Notes: generated by a model from the letters alone, not told the origin. A stretch of 35,502 nt of DNA from Alphaproteobacteria bacterium (GCA_013287205.1 JABDEE010000009.1:1-35502), one strand, 5' to 3'; shown: positions 15,502-23,640, counted from the first letter of the stretch. Translations and numbers: made by a program.

Positions 15502-15537
15502 TGGAGCCATTTTGTGGTGTGGAGAATCTCGGGAAAG

Positions 15538-15627
15538 TGGCGGAGGGGGTGGGATTCGAACCCACGAGACGCTTCCACGCCTGCCGGTTTTCAAGACCGG
15601 TGCCTTCAACCGCTCGGCCACCCCTCC
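15538..15627 (-). tRNA. tRNA-Ser, anticodon UGA
   Basis: The minus strand reads GGAGGGG (acceptor, from 15627), a D-arm with GGTTGAAGGC, the anticodon stem-loop CGGTCTTGAAAACCG with anticodon TGA, a long variable arm typical of class II serine tRNAs, and a T-arm GTGGGTTCGAATCCCAC. CCCCTCC, a discriminator G and an encoded CCA end the gene at 15538. It reads UCA codons and serves as the likely integration target of the adjacent element. Confidence 0.97.
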
Positions 15628-15640
15628 ATACCACTCAGGA

Positions 15641-15667
15641 CATATAGAAAGGACCTTTAATCGTCAA
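15641..15667 (-). promoter_or_regulatory. Probable promoter of tRNA-Ser
   Basis: Minus-strand TTGACG (15667-15662) and TATATG (15646-15641) are separated by 15 bp, just upstream of the tRNA 5' end at 15627. The spacer is a little short, and overlapping -10 alternatives exist. Confidence 0.45.
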
Positions 15668-15776
15668 GGCCTCAGTAAAATTTTTTATCTTTTTTGGCCA
15701 TCACCCCCCCCAAAAGACGATTTTTATGATATACTTCACAGAGATATATTTTTTATCCGGATAAGGAGGCACTCTC

Positions 15777-16352
15777 TTGCGCATCATTACTTTTAAACAG
15801 CTCGGACTCCTTGTCGCCTTTTCCTTTGGGCCTATTCTTTCGCTGAAGGCTGATGAGGCTGCCCTCCAGAGGCAGATTAATAATCTGGAAAACACAATAA
15901 AAAGTTCCCACGAAACCTGTAACCTCGAAAAATTAAGACTCCGTCAAGCAGCGGCAGAAAAACGACAGACAGAACTCAAAATTTTGATGGGCTCCCTGAA
16001 AGAGCAACTTGCGCGCTACAACCTTCAAGTCACCCTTGGGGGAGCAGAGGGAGAGTTGCTGATCGTTTCACCGCTACCAGATGACAAAAGAAAATTGGCA
16101 GAGCAAGGCAAAAAAGTTGCAACGCATATCGAAAAACTGACTAACCTTCTCCAAGCAAAACAGGGAGCATTGGACAATGCTCAATCCTATTACAACGCCC
16201 TTCCGCGCGACAGTCGAGAGAATTGGGTCGATAACTTGGTCGATGCAGAAAGAGAAAAAGATAACGCTGCCTTTGCCTTAGAGACCGCCCAAGCCGCAGA
16301 AATTGCGATCAATCAATTGATTGATTCAAAATACAACACAAAAGAAAAATAA
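15777..16352 (+). CDS. Secreted coiled-coil protein of unknown function
   Basis: The 191-residue product begins with a signal peptide (MRIITFKQ, a hydrophobic LLVAFSFGPILSL core, cleavage near KADEA). The mature part is strongly helical: heptad-like stretches LQRQINNLENTIKSS, LRLRQAAAEKRQTELK and LVDAEREKDNAAFALETAQAA suggest coiled coils flanking a short LGGAEGELLIVSPLP segment. It is probably periplasmic or secreted; I do not recognise a family. The start is TTG at 15777, chosen because AAGGAGG lies 7 nt upstream and the signal peptide begins there. A -10-like TATACT is at 15730-15735. It converges tail to tail with the next gene, 8 bp apart. Confidence 0.7.
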   Translation: MRIITFKQLGLLVAFSFGPILSLKADEAALQRQINNLENTIKSSHETCNLEKLRLRQAAAEKRQTELKILMGSLKEQLARYNLQVTLGGAEGELLIVSPLPDDKRKLAEQGKKVATHIEKLTNLLQAKQGALDNAQSYYNALPRDSRENWVDNLVDAEREKDNAAFALETAQAAEIAINQLIDSKYNTKEK

Positions 16353-16360
16353 ATTCTCAG

Positions 16361-16870
16361 TTATTGGTTTATTTTACTTAACGTTTTTTCAATGGATTCA
16401 GACAATATGTTTACGTGAGTGTGACCTTGAATCTTCAATAAGCGCTCCTTAAGGGGAGCGGTGATCGCTTCAGGATATGTCTGGAGATACAGCACAGCCG
16501 CGAGCACACGACCTGGCTGCCTATCAGAGAGGAGCCATTCTTCAGGGGAAAACAAGTCAAACACACCAATAACTTTTAAAGAAGGAACAAGGGAAATGAT
16601 CGCGTCCTTAATTTCTTGTACCCTTGCTGAATCATTAGACGCATTTTTGTCAAGCAGAAGTGTATTAAGAAGCGCAATGTTATTCAGTGTTGCTGCAACG
16701 GTTCCTTTACGTGCTGCCCCAGATTCTCCCGTATAAGGATTAATAACGACAGCACTATCAACACCTGCTGGCAAAAGATTTTCAGGTGTAAAAACTTCTT
16801 TTCCGGCCCAGCATACAGGGTGGACAGTCATCAAAACCACGAAAGTTCTTAAAATAGACTTCATTACCAT
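16361..16870 (-). CDS. Small secreted protein of unknown function
   Basis: The 169-residue protein has a signal peptide (MKSILRTFVVLMTVHPVCWA, cut before GKEVF). The mature domain contains PYTGESGAARKGTVAATLNNIALLNTLL-type helices and no family I recognise. GGAG lies 6 nt before the ATG at 16870, with a second Met two codons later. It lies 57 bp downstream of dnaJ on the same strand and could be read through from it. The mature protein is probably periplasmic or extracellular. Confidence 0.65.
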   Translation of the reverse strand: MVMKSILRTFVVLMTVHPVCWAGKEVFTPENLLPAGVDSAVVINPYTGESGAARKGTVAATLNNIALLNTLLLDKNASNDSARVQEIKDAIISLVPSLKVIGVFDLFSPEEWLLSDRQPGRVLAAVLYLQTYPEAITAPLKERLLKIQGHTHVNILSESIEKTLSKINQ

Positions 16871-16927
16871 AATCTTCTCCTCTCCGTTAGGAATAACGTA
16901 TACTTAGCCTGTTTTTTGCCCTCTGGC

Positions 16928-18079
16928 TTACCCCCACAGCTCCTTAATCTTCGCAAAAAACCCTTCAGACAGGGGACTAGAATGGGCTTTTTTCTCAAGA
17001 GTTCCGAACTCCTCCAGGAGCTCTTTTTGACGCTTGGTGAGGTTGACAGGGGTCTCCACAAGGACCTCGATGTACATATCTCCGCGTCCTGAGGAGCGCA
17101 GAATGGACATGCCCTTCCCCTTCAAACGAAACTGTTTGCCTGATTGGGTTCCTGCAGGAATTTTAACCCGTGCTGCATGGCCATCAATAGCCGGAACCTC
17201 AATCGAATCCCCCAATGCTGCCGTAGCCATAGGGATAGGCACTTGATAAAAAATATTGTTCCCCTCTCGGTGAAAGAGTTTATGAGGCTTGATGTGGATG
17301 AAGATATAAAGATCCCCAGCAGGACCACCGCGAAGACCCGCTTCTCCTTCCCCCGTCAAGCGAATGCGCGCCCCGTCTTCAATCCCCGCAGGAATGGTAA
17401 CGGCAAGGGTTTTTTCCCGCCGCGTTCGTCCTGAGCCACTACAGGTTTTACAAGGGTTTTTGATGATTTGACCGAGGCCATGACAGTGAGAGCACGCCCG
17501 CTCAATCGTAAAGAATCCTTGGCGCGCCCGAACCGTCCCCTGACCATGACACGTCGAACAGGTTTCCGGTTTTGAACCTTCAGCCGCTCCTGACCCATGG
17601 CAGCTTTTGCATTCCCCATAAGTGGAAATTTTAATATTTTTCTTCAACCCTTTGTAAGCATCCTCAAGGGAAATTTCCATGTTATAGCGCAAGTCAGATC
17701 CTTGCTGGGCTGCGGAACGAGCCCCTTGCTGTTGGCGCCCTCCCCCCATAAAATCACTGAACATATCGTCAAACATGCTGCCAAAACCGGAGGCGGAGAA
17801 GTCAAATCCGCCCCCCATACCTCCTGGACCGTAAGCGCCTCCTCCCCCACCGCCGCCTTCAAAGGCCGCATGGCCCATCTGATCATAGGCCGCACGCTTT
17901 TGCTCATCTTTCAGGATATCGTAGGCAGCGCTGATTTCCTTAAATTTTTTCTCAGCTTCTTCCGACCCCTGGTTTTTGTCAGGGTGATACTGCATCGCTA
18001 ATTTGCGGTAAGCCTTTTTCAGCTCATCTGCTGAGGCGGTGCGGGAAACGCCGAGGATGTCGTAGTAGTCTTTCTTCAT
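16928..18079 (-). CDS. dnaJ: Chaperone protein DnaJ (Hsp40)
   Basis: DnaJ delivers unfolded proteins to DnaK and stimulates its ATPase. The 383-residue protein has the full type I layout. The J domain carries HPD (about 33-35), followed by a Gly/Phe-rich linker with [16 protein letters not shown]. Four zinc-binding CxxCxGxG repeats follow ([24 protein letters not shown] and CKTCSGSG, about 155-220), then the C-terminal substrate-binding domain. It lies downstream of dnaK, but 259 bp of repeat-rich DNA separate them, which is unusual for a dnaKJ pair and may lower or vary its expression relative to dnaK. Confidence 0.98.
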   Translation of the reverse strand: MKKDYYDILGVSRTASADELKKAYRKLAMQYHPDKNQGSEEAEKKFKEISAAYDILKDEQKRAAYDQMGHAAFEGGGGGGGAYGPGGMGGGFDFSASGFGSMFDDMFSDFMGGGRQQQGARSAAQQGSDLRYNMEISLEDAYKGLKKNIKISTYGECKSCHGSGAAEGSKPETCSTCHGQGTVRARQGFFTIERACSHCHGLGQIIKNPCKTCSGSGRTRREKTLAVTIPAGIEDGARIRLTGEGEAGLRGGPAGDLYIFIHIKPHKLFHREGNNIFYQVPIPMATAALGDSIEVPAIDGHAARVKIPAGTQSGKQFRLKGKGMSILRSSGRGDMYIEVLVETPVNLTKRQKELLEEFGTLEKKAHSSPLSEGFFAKIKELWG

Positions 18080-18100
18080 CTACTTACCTTTGGGTGACAG

Positions 18101-18124
18101 TATAGCGGTGGAGCGGTGGAGCAG
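18101..18124. repeat. Three degenerate 8-bp repeat units facing the main array
   Basis: TATAGCGG, TGGAGCGG and TGGAGCAG are degenerate copies of the unit TGTAGCGG in opposite orientation to the array at 18201-18280. In the dnaKJ transcript they could pair with array units to form a large stem-loop just ahead of dnaJ. Confidence 0.7.
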
Positions 18125-18200
18125 ATTGTTCTTTCTCATTATCGTTTTTCATCGTTTTGTATATCTCATATTGACATCCATTTTTACAAGCGTTTCCCTT

Positions 18201-18282
18201 CCGCTACACCGCTACACCGCTACACCGCTACACCGCTACACCGCTACACCGCTACACCGCTACACCGCTACACCGCTACACC
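18201..18282. repeat. 10-copy 8-bp tandem repeat (VNTR) between dnaK and dnaJ
   Basis: The unit CCGCTACA is repeated ten times without a mismatch over 80 bp, plus a trailing CC. Perfect identity indicates recent slippage, so copy number probably varies between strains. It is intergenic, in the transcribed spacer after dnaK. Apparent open frames through it are artefacts of the repeat. Confidence 0.97.
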
Positions 18283-18291
18283 AAAGGCTTC

Positions 18292-18305
18292 GGCGTGATC
18301 ACGCC
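18292..18305. other. 14-bp perfect palindrome downstream of dnaK
   Basis: GGCGTGATCACGCC is perfectly self-complementary and lies 33 bp past the dnaK stop. It could be a protein-binding site or, as RNA, a short hairpin. No T-run follows, so it is not a standard terminator. Confidence 0.5.
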
Positions 18306-18338
18306 ATAGCGGCTTCACCGCGACGGCGGACGCTACAC

Positions 18339-20237
18339 TTACTTCTCGTCCACTTCCTCAAAATCCGCATCAACCACATCTTCTTTGTTGGTCGCTTGCG
18401 ACTCATCCGGCACTTCAGAAGCTGTATTTTCTTGAGACGCTTTATAGACGGCTTCTCCGAGAACCATAGCCACTTGGCTGAGAATTTCAACTTTCTTCTG
18501 GATCTCATCCTTCTCTGGCGAATCGAGAGCCTCCCGAAGATCCTTCACAGCCTCCTCAATTTTCTCCCGGTCTGTCGCCCCAATTTTATCCCCATGCTCA
18601 CTCAAGCTCTTCTCAGTGGCATGGATGAGGGCTTCCGCTTGGTTGCGCACTTCGACAAGCTCTCGTTGCTTTTTGTCTTCGCTTGCATGGGCTTCCGCGT
18701 CTTTCACCATCTTCTCAATATCGGCATCCGAGAGTCCCCCCGACGCCTCAATGCGAATTTGCTGTTCTTTGCCGGTCGCCTTGTCTTTCGCTGAAACATG
18801 CACGATACCGTTGGCATCAATATCAAAGGTCACCTCAATTTGAGGCATACCTCGCTGGGCAGGCGGGATCCCCATCAAATCAAATTGACCAAGGATTTTA
18901 TTATGTACAGCCATTTCACGCTCCCCTTGGAAGACGCGGATCGTCACAGCCGTCTGGTTATCCTCAGCCGTTGAGAAGGTTTGGCTCTTCTTGGTGGGAA
19001 TCGTCGTGTTGCGATCAATGAGGCGCGTAAACACCCCGCCTAAGGTTTCAATGCCCAAAGAAAGGGGGGTCACGTCGAGGAGAAGCACGTCCTTCACGTC
19101 CCCTTTTAAAACGCCGCCTTGAATCGCTGCCCCCAGGGCCACAACTTCATCGGGGTTGACCCCACGGTGCGGTTCTTTTCCAAAGAATTTCTTAACCGTT
19201 TCAATGATCTTAGGCATACGGCTCATGCCACCCACCAAGATGACTTCATCAATTCTGCCAGCTGTAATGCCCGCATCTTTCAAGGCTTCCGCGCACGGCT
19301 TAATGGTGCGCTCAATCAAGTCTTCAACCAAGCTCTCCAATTTTGCACGAGTAAGCTTGACGTTCAGGTGCTTCGGTCCTGAAGCATCCGCCGTGATGAA
19401 TGGCAGGTTTACATCCGTCTGCATCGAACTTGAAAGCTCAATCTTTGCCTTTTCAGCCGCTTCCTTCAAACGCTGTAACGCAAGCTTATCCTTGCGCAAG
19501 TCAATTCCATCCGACTTTTTAAACTCATCCGCTAAATATTCGATAATCCGCTGGTCAAAGTCCTCACCGCCTAAGAACGTATCCCCGTTGGTGGACTTCA
19601 CTTCAAAGACCCCATCCCCAATTTCAAGGATAGAAACGTCAAAGGTTCCCCCACCAAGATCATACACTGCAATGGTTTCGCCGTCTTTTTTGTCCAAGCC
19701 ATAAGCCAACGCCGCCGCTGTGGGCTCGTTGATGATACGAAGCACTTCAAGCCCCGCCACCTTACCCGCATCTTTCGTGGCTTGGCGTTGGGAATCGTTA
19801 AAGTACGCAGGCACCGTAATGACCGCTTGCGTCACTTTTTCGCCCAAGAAATTTTCCGCTGTTTCCTTCATTTTTTGAAGAATAAAGGCGCTCACTTCAC
19901 TGGGGCTGTATTTCTTGCCTTCTGCCTCAACCCACGCATCCCCGTTACCCCCTTCAACGATTTTGTAGGGGACAAGATCCTTATCTTTCTTTGTCATCGG
20001 ATCATCATAACGACGACCTATGAGGCGCTTAATCGCGAAGAGAGTATTTTCAGGGTTGGTAACAGCCTGCCGTTTGGCCGCTTGACCCACAAGACGTTCG
20101 CCCGAACTCGTGAAAGCAACCATCGAAGGCGTTGTGCGTGCCCCTTCAGCGTTCTCAATAACACGGGCTTCCTTCCCTTCCATAATGGCAACGCACGAGT
20201 TCGTGGTACCAAGATCAATTCCAATAACTTTGCTCAT
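18339..20237 (-). CDS. dnaK: Chaperone protein DnaK (Hsp70)
   Basis: DnaK binds exposed hydrophobic segments in an ATP cycle driven by DnaJ and GrpE. The 632-residue protein shows the N-terminal phosphate loop [13 protein letters not shown], the second nucleotide motif [13 protein letters not shown], the interdomain linker [19 protein letters not shown], and an acidic C-terminal tail ending FEEVDEK. Length and ends are normal. GGAG precedes the ATG by 6 nt. A sigma-32-type promoter lies ~125 bp upstream, so it can be transcribed separately from grpE. dnaJ follows after a long repeat-bearing spacer. Confidence 0.99.
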   Translation of the reverse strand: MSKVIGIDLGTTNSCVAIMEGKEARVIENAEGARTTPSMVAFTSSGERLVGQAAKRQAVTNPENTLFAIKRLIGRRYDDPMTKKDKDLVPYKIVEGGNGDAWVEAEGKKYSPSEVSAFILQKMKETAENFLGEKVTQAVITVPAYFNDSQRQATKDAGKVAGLEVLRIINEPTAAALAYGLDKKDGETIAVYDLGGGTFDVSILEIGDGVFEVKSTNGDTFLGGEDFDQRIIEYLADEFKKSDGIDLRKDKLALQRLKEAAEKAKIELSSSMQTDVNLPFITADASGPKHLNVKLTRAKLESLVEDLIERTIKPCAEALKDAGITAGRIDEVILVGGMSRMPKIIETVKKFFGKEPHRGVNPDEVVALGAAIQGGVLKGDVKDVLLLDVTPLSLGIETLGGVFTRLIDRNTTIPTKKSQTFSTAEDNQTAVTIRVFQGEREMAVHNKILGQFDLMGIPPAQRGMPQIEVTFDIDANGIVHVSAKDKATGKEQQIRIEASGGLSDADIEKMVKDAEAHASEDKKQRELVEVRNQAEALIHATEKSLSEHGDKIGATDREKIEEAVKDLREALDSPEKDEIQKKVEILSQVAMVLGEAVYKASQENTASEVPDESQATNKEDVVDADFEEVDEK

Positions 20238-20358
20238 GAGAGTCTCCTTTGTTGTTTGTTAATTTAGCCAGTCTCGATGCTAGAAAGTCTACCATGTTTT
20301 GGTTACGAAATGATGAGGATTTCCAAGATCGGAGCTGATAAAATCGCATTTTCCTCGT

Positions 20359-20387
20359 ATATGGGAAGAGCACAAAAAGATTACAAG
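20359..20387 (-). promoter_or_regulatory. Sigma-32 (RpoH)-type heat-shock promoter of dnaK
   Basis: On the minus strand CTTGTAA (20387-20381) and TCCCATAT (20366-20359) are 14 bp apart. They match the RpoH consensus CTTGAAA-N11-16-CCCCATnT with one mismatch in each box. It starts 9 bp after the grpE stop and leaves a 5' leader of about 110 nt. Confidence 0.7.
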
Positions 20388-20395
20388 GGGTCCTC

Positions 20396-20932
20396 CTAAT
20401 CTTTTTTCTCGACCTCCTTCACCTTCGCAACCCCCACGAGGGCAGGCCGCAAAAGACGCCCATGAAGACGGTAGCCGGGTTGCATCACGTGCACAACGGT
20501 ACCAGGGGCTTGATCATGGTCTTCCACCTCAAACATCGCTTGATGAAGGTTGTGATCAAAGGGCGCACCTAAGGGCTCAACTTTCTCAACCCCATGTTTC
20601 GTGAGGGCCCCGAGGAGTTCTTTTTCCGTAATCGAAACCCCCTCCAAAAGACTTTTCAAAAGAGCCTCAGGATCTCCATGATCCTCAGGAACACTCTCCA
20701 AAGCGCGCCTGAGATTATCAGACGCAGAGAGAAGATCCCGCGCAAACCCCGTAATCGCATACTTTGCAGCCTCCTCCCGCTCCCGTTCAGCGCGCTTACG
20801 GTAGTTTTCAAGCTCGGCCATGGTGCGCAAGACCTGGTCCTTCAGCTGTTGGTTTTCTGCCTCTAAGGCTTCTTCTTGGGAAGCAGGAGCGCTTTCCTCT
20901 ACGAGTTCAAGGTCATCATCATGGTCTGTCAT
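20396..20932 (-). CDS. grpE: Nucleotide exchange factor GrpE
   Basis: GrpE releases ADP from DnaK. The 178-residue protein has an acidic N-terminus, a long coiled coil (AENQQLKDQVLRTMAELENYRKRA and onward) and the conserved beta domain with VEPLGAPFDHNLHQAMFEVE and a GYRLHGRLLRPALVGVAK tail. The Met at 20932 is chosen: it starts MTDHDDD, lies 5 bp after the hrcA stop, and upstream in-frame sequence is hrcA read in another frame. It is co-transcribed and probably translationally coupled with hrcA. Confidence 0.97.
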   Translation of the reverse strand: MTDHDDDLELVEESAPASQEEALEAENQQLKDQVLRTMAELENYRKRAEREREEAAKYAITGFARDLLSASDNLRRALESVPEDHGDPEALLKSLLEGVSITEKELLGALTKHGVEKVEPLGAPFDHNLHQAMFEVEDHDQAPGTVVHVMQPGYRLHGRLLRPALVGVAKVKEVEKKD

Positions 20933-20937
20933 CTCTT

Positions 20938-21972
20938 TTATCCTATCGTCTTCCCAATGAGTTTTGCTGTGTAATCTACCATAGAGATAATCCGACTGTA
21001 ATTCAATCGGGCAGGACCGATCACCCCTATCGCCCCAATGACCCGTCCGTTCTCTGAGGAATAGGGGGAAACAATGAGGGAACACCCAGAAAGTTTGAAA
21101 ATATTATTTTCAGCTCCAATAAAAATCTGCACCCCGTCCGCCGCAATCACCGCATCCAAAAGCTCCAGAAGATCCTTTTGCGTATCCAGCGCCTCGAACA
21201 AACTGCGCACAAGATTGAGCTCCTCCATGTGACGCACATCTTGCAGCAGATTCGCCTGTCCGCGCACAATGAGGGAATTCGAGGTCCCGGCCCACATGGC
21301 CACCCCCGTCTCAACAACTTTCGTGGTCAGAAGATCCAACTGCGTTGTTTTTTCCTCAATTTCACCTAAAATTTTTGACTTCGCTTCTTTCAGCGTTTTT
21401 CCCGCCAGCCGATGATTCAGATAATTCCCGGCTTCCACAAGACTTGAGGGGGGAAGACCTAAGGGAGCCTCAATAATGCGATTTTCCACAAGCCCATCGT
21501 CTGTAATGAGCACCACCAGCACCCGACCCGGCGCTAAAGAAACGAACTCCACATGTTTGAGGATCGCCTCCGACTTCGGCGCCAACACAAGCCCCGCACA
21601 CCGACTGAGGCCACACAGGGCTTGTGTCGCATCCTCCAGCACATCCGCCACACTTTTATTGAGGGCCTGACAGCGTTTCTCAATCTCTTGCCGTTCTGGA
21701 TCGGTAAGGTCGCCAATCTCCAAAATCCCATCAACGAAAAGCCGGAGGCCCGCTTCTGTCGGCAAACGTCCCGCTGAGGTATGGGGAGCATAGAGAAGCC
21801 CTGCCGCTTCCAAATCCGCCATGACATTGCGAATGGTCGCCGACGAGAGGGACGTTTCAAGACGACTGGACAAGCTCTTCGACCCAATAGGAATACCCGT
21901 TTCCACATAGGCATCCACAATGTGGCGAAAGACTTCCCGCGAGCGGTGATCGAGATCTTCAAGATGTGTCAT
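20938..21972 (-). CDS. hrcA: Heat-inducible transcription repressor HrcA
   Basis: HrcA represses chaperone genes by binding CIRCE inverted repeats. The 344-residue protein has an N-terminal winged helix (GSKSLSSRLETSLSSATIRNVMADLEAAGLLYAPHTSAGR) and the C-terminal GAF-like region ending GVIGPARLNYSRIISMVDYTAKLIG. No CIRCE element (TTAGCACTC-N9-GAGTGCTAA) is visible anywhere in this window, so its target, probably groESL, should lie elsewhere. dnaK appears under a sigma-32-type promoter instead. A double hairpin lies immediately upstream. Confidence 0.97.
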   Translation of the reverse strand: MTHLEDLDHRSREVFRHIVDAYVETGIPIGSKSLSSRLETSLSSATIRNVMADLEAAGLLYAPHTSAGRLPTEAGLRLFVDGILEIGDLTDPERQEIEKRCQALNKSVADVLEDATQALCGLSRCAGLVLAPKSEAILKHVEFVSLAPGRVLVVLITDDGLVENRIIEAPLGLPPSSLVEAGNYLNHRLAGKTLKEAKSKILGEIEEKTTQLDLLTTKVVETGVAMWAGTSNSLIVRGQANLLQDVRHMEELNLVRSLFEALDTQKDLLELLDAVIAADGVQIFIGAENNIFKLSGCSLIVSPYSSENGRVIGAIGVIGPARLNYSRIISMVDYTAKLIGKTIG

Positions 21973-22003
21973 AGGACTGAGTGTATGACATCAACGCCAA
22001 TGT

Positions 22004-22054
22004 GTCATCCCCGCGCAAGCGGGGATCCAGATATAATTCCCGCGCTTGCGCGGG
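22004..22054. repeat. Double-hairpin REP-like element upstream of hrcA
   Basis: Two GC-rich hairpins stand 14 nt apart: CCCCGC-GCAA-GCGGGG (22009-22024) and CCCGCGC-TT-GCGCGGG (22039-22054). The leading GTCATCCCCG is shared with both arms of the palindromic element at 23533-23599. It is probably a dispersed repeat family; in the hrcA leader it could affect expression. Confidence 0.65.
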
Positions 22055-22176
22055 TAAGAGTTTTATCTGAGTCTCGCCACGGCATAGCGGGGTTGCAAGG
22101 ACTTTTAGATATTTTATCAGTCATAATGGTGAGGGACGCGTCCTTATCAATAGGTGCGACTTTCCCCAAGCCCCCC

Positions 22177-22194
22177 TCCTCATGACAATGAGGA
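22177..22194 (-). terminator. Hairpin directly after the cysteine-rich peptide gene
   Basis: TCCTCAT and ATGAGGA form a 7-bp stem with a 4-nt loop, 5 bp past the stop codon at 22200. No T-run follows on the minus strand, so it may protect the mRNA end rather than terminate. Confidence 0.35.
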
Positions 22195-22199
22195 AGATG

Positions 22200-22358
22200 T
22201 CACAACCCACAGTTTTCGCAATTAATCCCCGCAGGACACGCACCCTCATAACAGCAAGCGTCACAACCATGGTAATAAGAGTTAGCCGCCATCGCGCCCT
22301 GCGCACTCACAGCGAGGAATCCAAGGACTAAAGTCAATCTTACTAAATTCTTATACAT
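22200..22358 (-). CDS. 52-residue secreted cysteine-rich peptide
   Basis: This small gene encodes a signal peptide (MYKNLVRL, hydrophobic TLVLGFLAVSA, cleavage near AMA-ANS). A mature peptide of about 28 residues follows with six cysteines at 32, 35, 36, 41, 47 and 50 (CDACCYEGACPAGINCENC). GGAG lies 7 nt before the ATG, a strong ribosome site. Six cysteines in 19 residues suggest three disulfides or a metal-binding knot in the periplasm or outside the cell. I recognise no family; a toxin-, defensin- or metallothionein-like role is only a guess. Reading frame, ribosome site and signal peptide agree, so the gene is probably real. Confidence 0.72.
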   Translation of the reverse strand: MYKNLVRLTLVLGFLAVSAQGAMAANSYYHGCDACCYEGACPAGINCENCGL

Positions 22359-22611
22359 TTTATCTCTCCATGTTTATATATTTTGTATCATACACGTAAA
22401 TTATGTATTTTTTATTAAGACACACCCTCAATAACGCAGATTTTTCCACCCTCCCCCTGACAATGGGGAACATGCCAACGTAGACGCAATTTGCGAATAA
22501 TCATAATTTTTATTGCATTATACAGTATTTTAATGTTAAATAAAAATCATGACGCATTATACTTGTTGCCAGCACACCTCTTCCTATCCAGTATTTTAAA
22601 AGGATTTATAG

Positions 22612-23022
22612 ATGACACAGAAAACTCTTTTTTCAGCCCTTACCTTAAGTTTACTCATTGGCACCTCTTCTCAAACATGGGCCTCCAGGCCCGAACAGGA
22701 AAAGTCGTCTACCTCTGTAGCCTCATCTATCTCTTCTACAAACGCAGACTTTCAAGCAACACCGGAAGCAGCAACCAAAAAAGCAGAGGCTGCCTATGCA
22801 GACTCTGAAGCAGCACGATTAAAATATATGGATTTGTCAGCTTATATGGCTCTCATGGGAAATGCAGAGGGAAAAGCTGCCAGACAAACGATGGCTCAAC
22901 AAGCACTTGAAAAAGCAAGAGAGTTAGAAAAAAAATCAATAGATGAAGACAACCTGTTAAACGTACTACGAACACAAGCAGGATTAAGTAAAGTGGTGAG
23001 GGAAAGACTCGGGAGAGGTTAG
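22612..23022 (+). CDS. Small secreted alanine-rich helical protein
   Basis: The 136-residue product has a signal peptide (MTQKTLFSALTLSLLIGTSS, cleavage near TWAS). A Ser/Thr-rich linker and a helical region follow (AATKKAEAAYADSEAARLKY to LEKARELEKKS), which is probably coiled coil. No family is recognised. AAAGGA precedes the ATG. It stands alone on the plus strand, ending 39 bp from the converging hscB. The preceding gap 22359-22611 is AT-rich with nothing I can support. Confidence 0.65.
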   Translation: MTQKTLFSALTLSLLIGTSSQTWASRPEQEKSSTSVASSISSTNADFQATPEAATKKAEAAYADSEAARLKYMDLSAYMALMGNAEGKAARQTMAQQALEKARELEKKSIDEDNLLNVLRTQAGLSKVVRERLGRG

Positions 23023-23061
23023 GTCTGGAAGGCGTTCTGAGAAAAAGGTCAGCTGTCTTTT

Positions 23062-23499
23062 TTATAAACTCCTAAGATAAGTCAGGCGATATAGTAAATG
23101 TCTCACCCTTTCAAAGTCTTGAACATCAAAACCCTCGCCGAGTTGTTGCAAAAAGAGCGTTTCCTGCGCGGCTAACTCAGCCGTCACATCCTCTCCTGCC
23201 GATTGGGCTTCCCGCCATTCCATCACCTGCATCAGGAATGACGGATCAGATGCAAGCGGTTCAACGCCGGCTTGTGCCAATAAAACCGCGGCCCGTTGAA
23301 GCGGATCCTTCAAGCAGAGGTACGCCTGGTTGATGGCTGTGGAGAGGCGCGCCGCATCCGCTTTTGCCTCAGGGGTTGCTCGGGAAAATTGATCCGGATG
23401 GGATTTGCGCTGAGCGTCAAAGTAGGCCTTTTCGAGTGTCCTTGCGTCCAGGGAAAAGGTAGGGGAGAGGCCTAGGAGTGCGAAGGGATTAGGGTGCAT
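23062..23499 (-). CDS. hscB: Fe-S co-chaperone HscB
   Basis: HscB is the J-domain partner that brings IscU to the Hsp70 HscA for cluster transfer. The 145-residue protein has an N-terminal J domain with HPD at 34-36 (KSHPDQF) and a C-terminal three-helix IscU-binding domain (about 75-145). The ATG at 23499 is preferred; an in-frame GTG at 23508 lacks a ribosome site. It closes the Isc block. No hscA or ferredoxin gene follows: the next gene is an unrelated one on the other strand, so the partner Hsp70 must be elsewhere or DnaK must substitute. Confidence 0.93.
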   Translation of the reverse strand: MHPNPFALLGLSPTFSLDARTLEKAYFDAQRKSHPDQFSRATPEAKADAARLSTAINQAYLCLKDPLQRAAVLLAQAGVEPLASDPSFLMQVMEWREAQSAGEDVTAELAAQETLFLQQLGEGFDVQDFERVRHLLYRLTYLRSL

Positions 23500-23532
23500 T
23501 AGCTGCACCCAGGAGGGTGATGCAAAATAACT

Positions 23533-23599
23533 GTCATCCCCGACTTAGACCTTCTTAGCCCCGCTTCGCGGGGGTTAGAAGGTCTAAGCCGGGGATGAC
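23533..23599. repeat. 67-bp palindromic element between iscA and hscB
   Basis: The two arms pair at 29 of 32 positions around a TTC loop. They run from GTCATCCCCG (23533-23542) and CTTAGACCTTCT to AGAAGGTCTAAG and CGGGGATGAC (23590-23599), with a CCCCGC/GCGGGG core. As RNA it would form a very stable stem within the isc transcript. It shares GTCATCCCCG with the element upstream of hrcA, so the two are probably members of one dispersed family. Confidence 0.85.
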
Positions 23600-23640
23600 A
23601 ACACTGAAAATCCTGGTTCCTGATTGCTGGCTCCTGACAT

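Larger units (their letters stand above)
11331..15627. mobile_element. Integrative element at tRNA-Ser(UGA), approximate extent
   Basis: The element holds integrase, cargo gene, HTH gene, RepA-like ATPase, repeat cluster and a small hypothetical gene, all on one strand. tRNA-Ser bounds one side and the nrdAB promoter the other. No conjugation, capsid or second recombinase gene is visible, so it looks like a small mobilisable or plasmid-like element or a remnant. I found no second copy of the tRNA 3' end near 11300, so the left junction is approximate. Confidence 0.65.

Noticed and set aside
18090-18794. Plus-strand open frame rich in a repeated Tyr-Thr-Ala-Thr-Pro-Leu-His-Arg motif
   Set aside because: It is the 8-bp tandem repeat read as protein, then antisense to dnaK; no ribosome site or family.
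20938-22200. CIRCE operator at hrcA
   Set aside because: No TTAGCACTC-N9-GAGTGCTAA-like repeat is present; the inverted repeats there are GC-rich REP-like hairpins.
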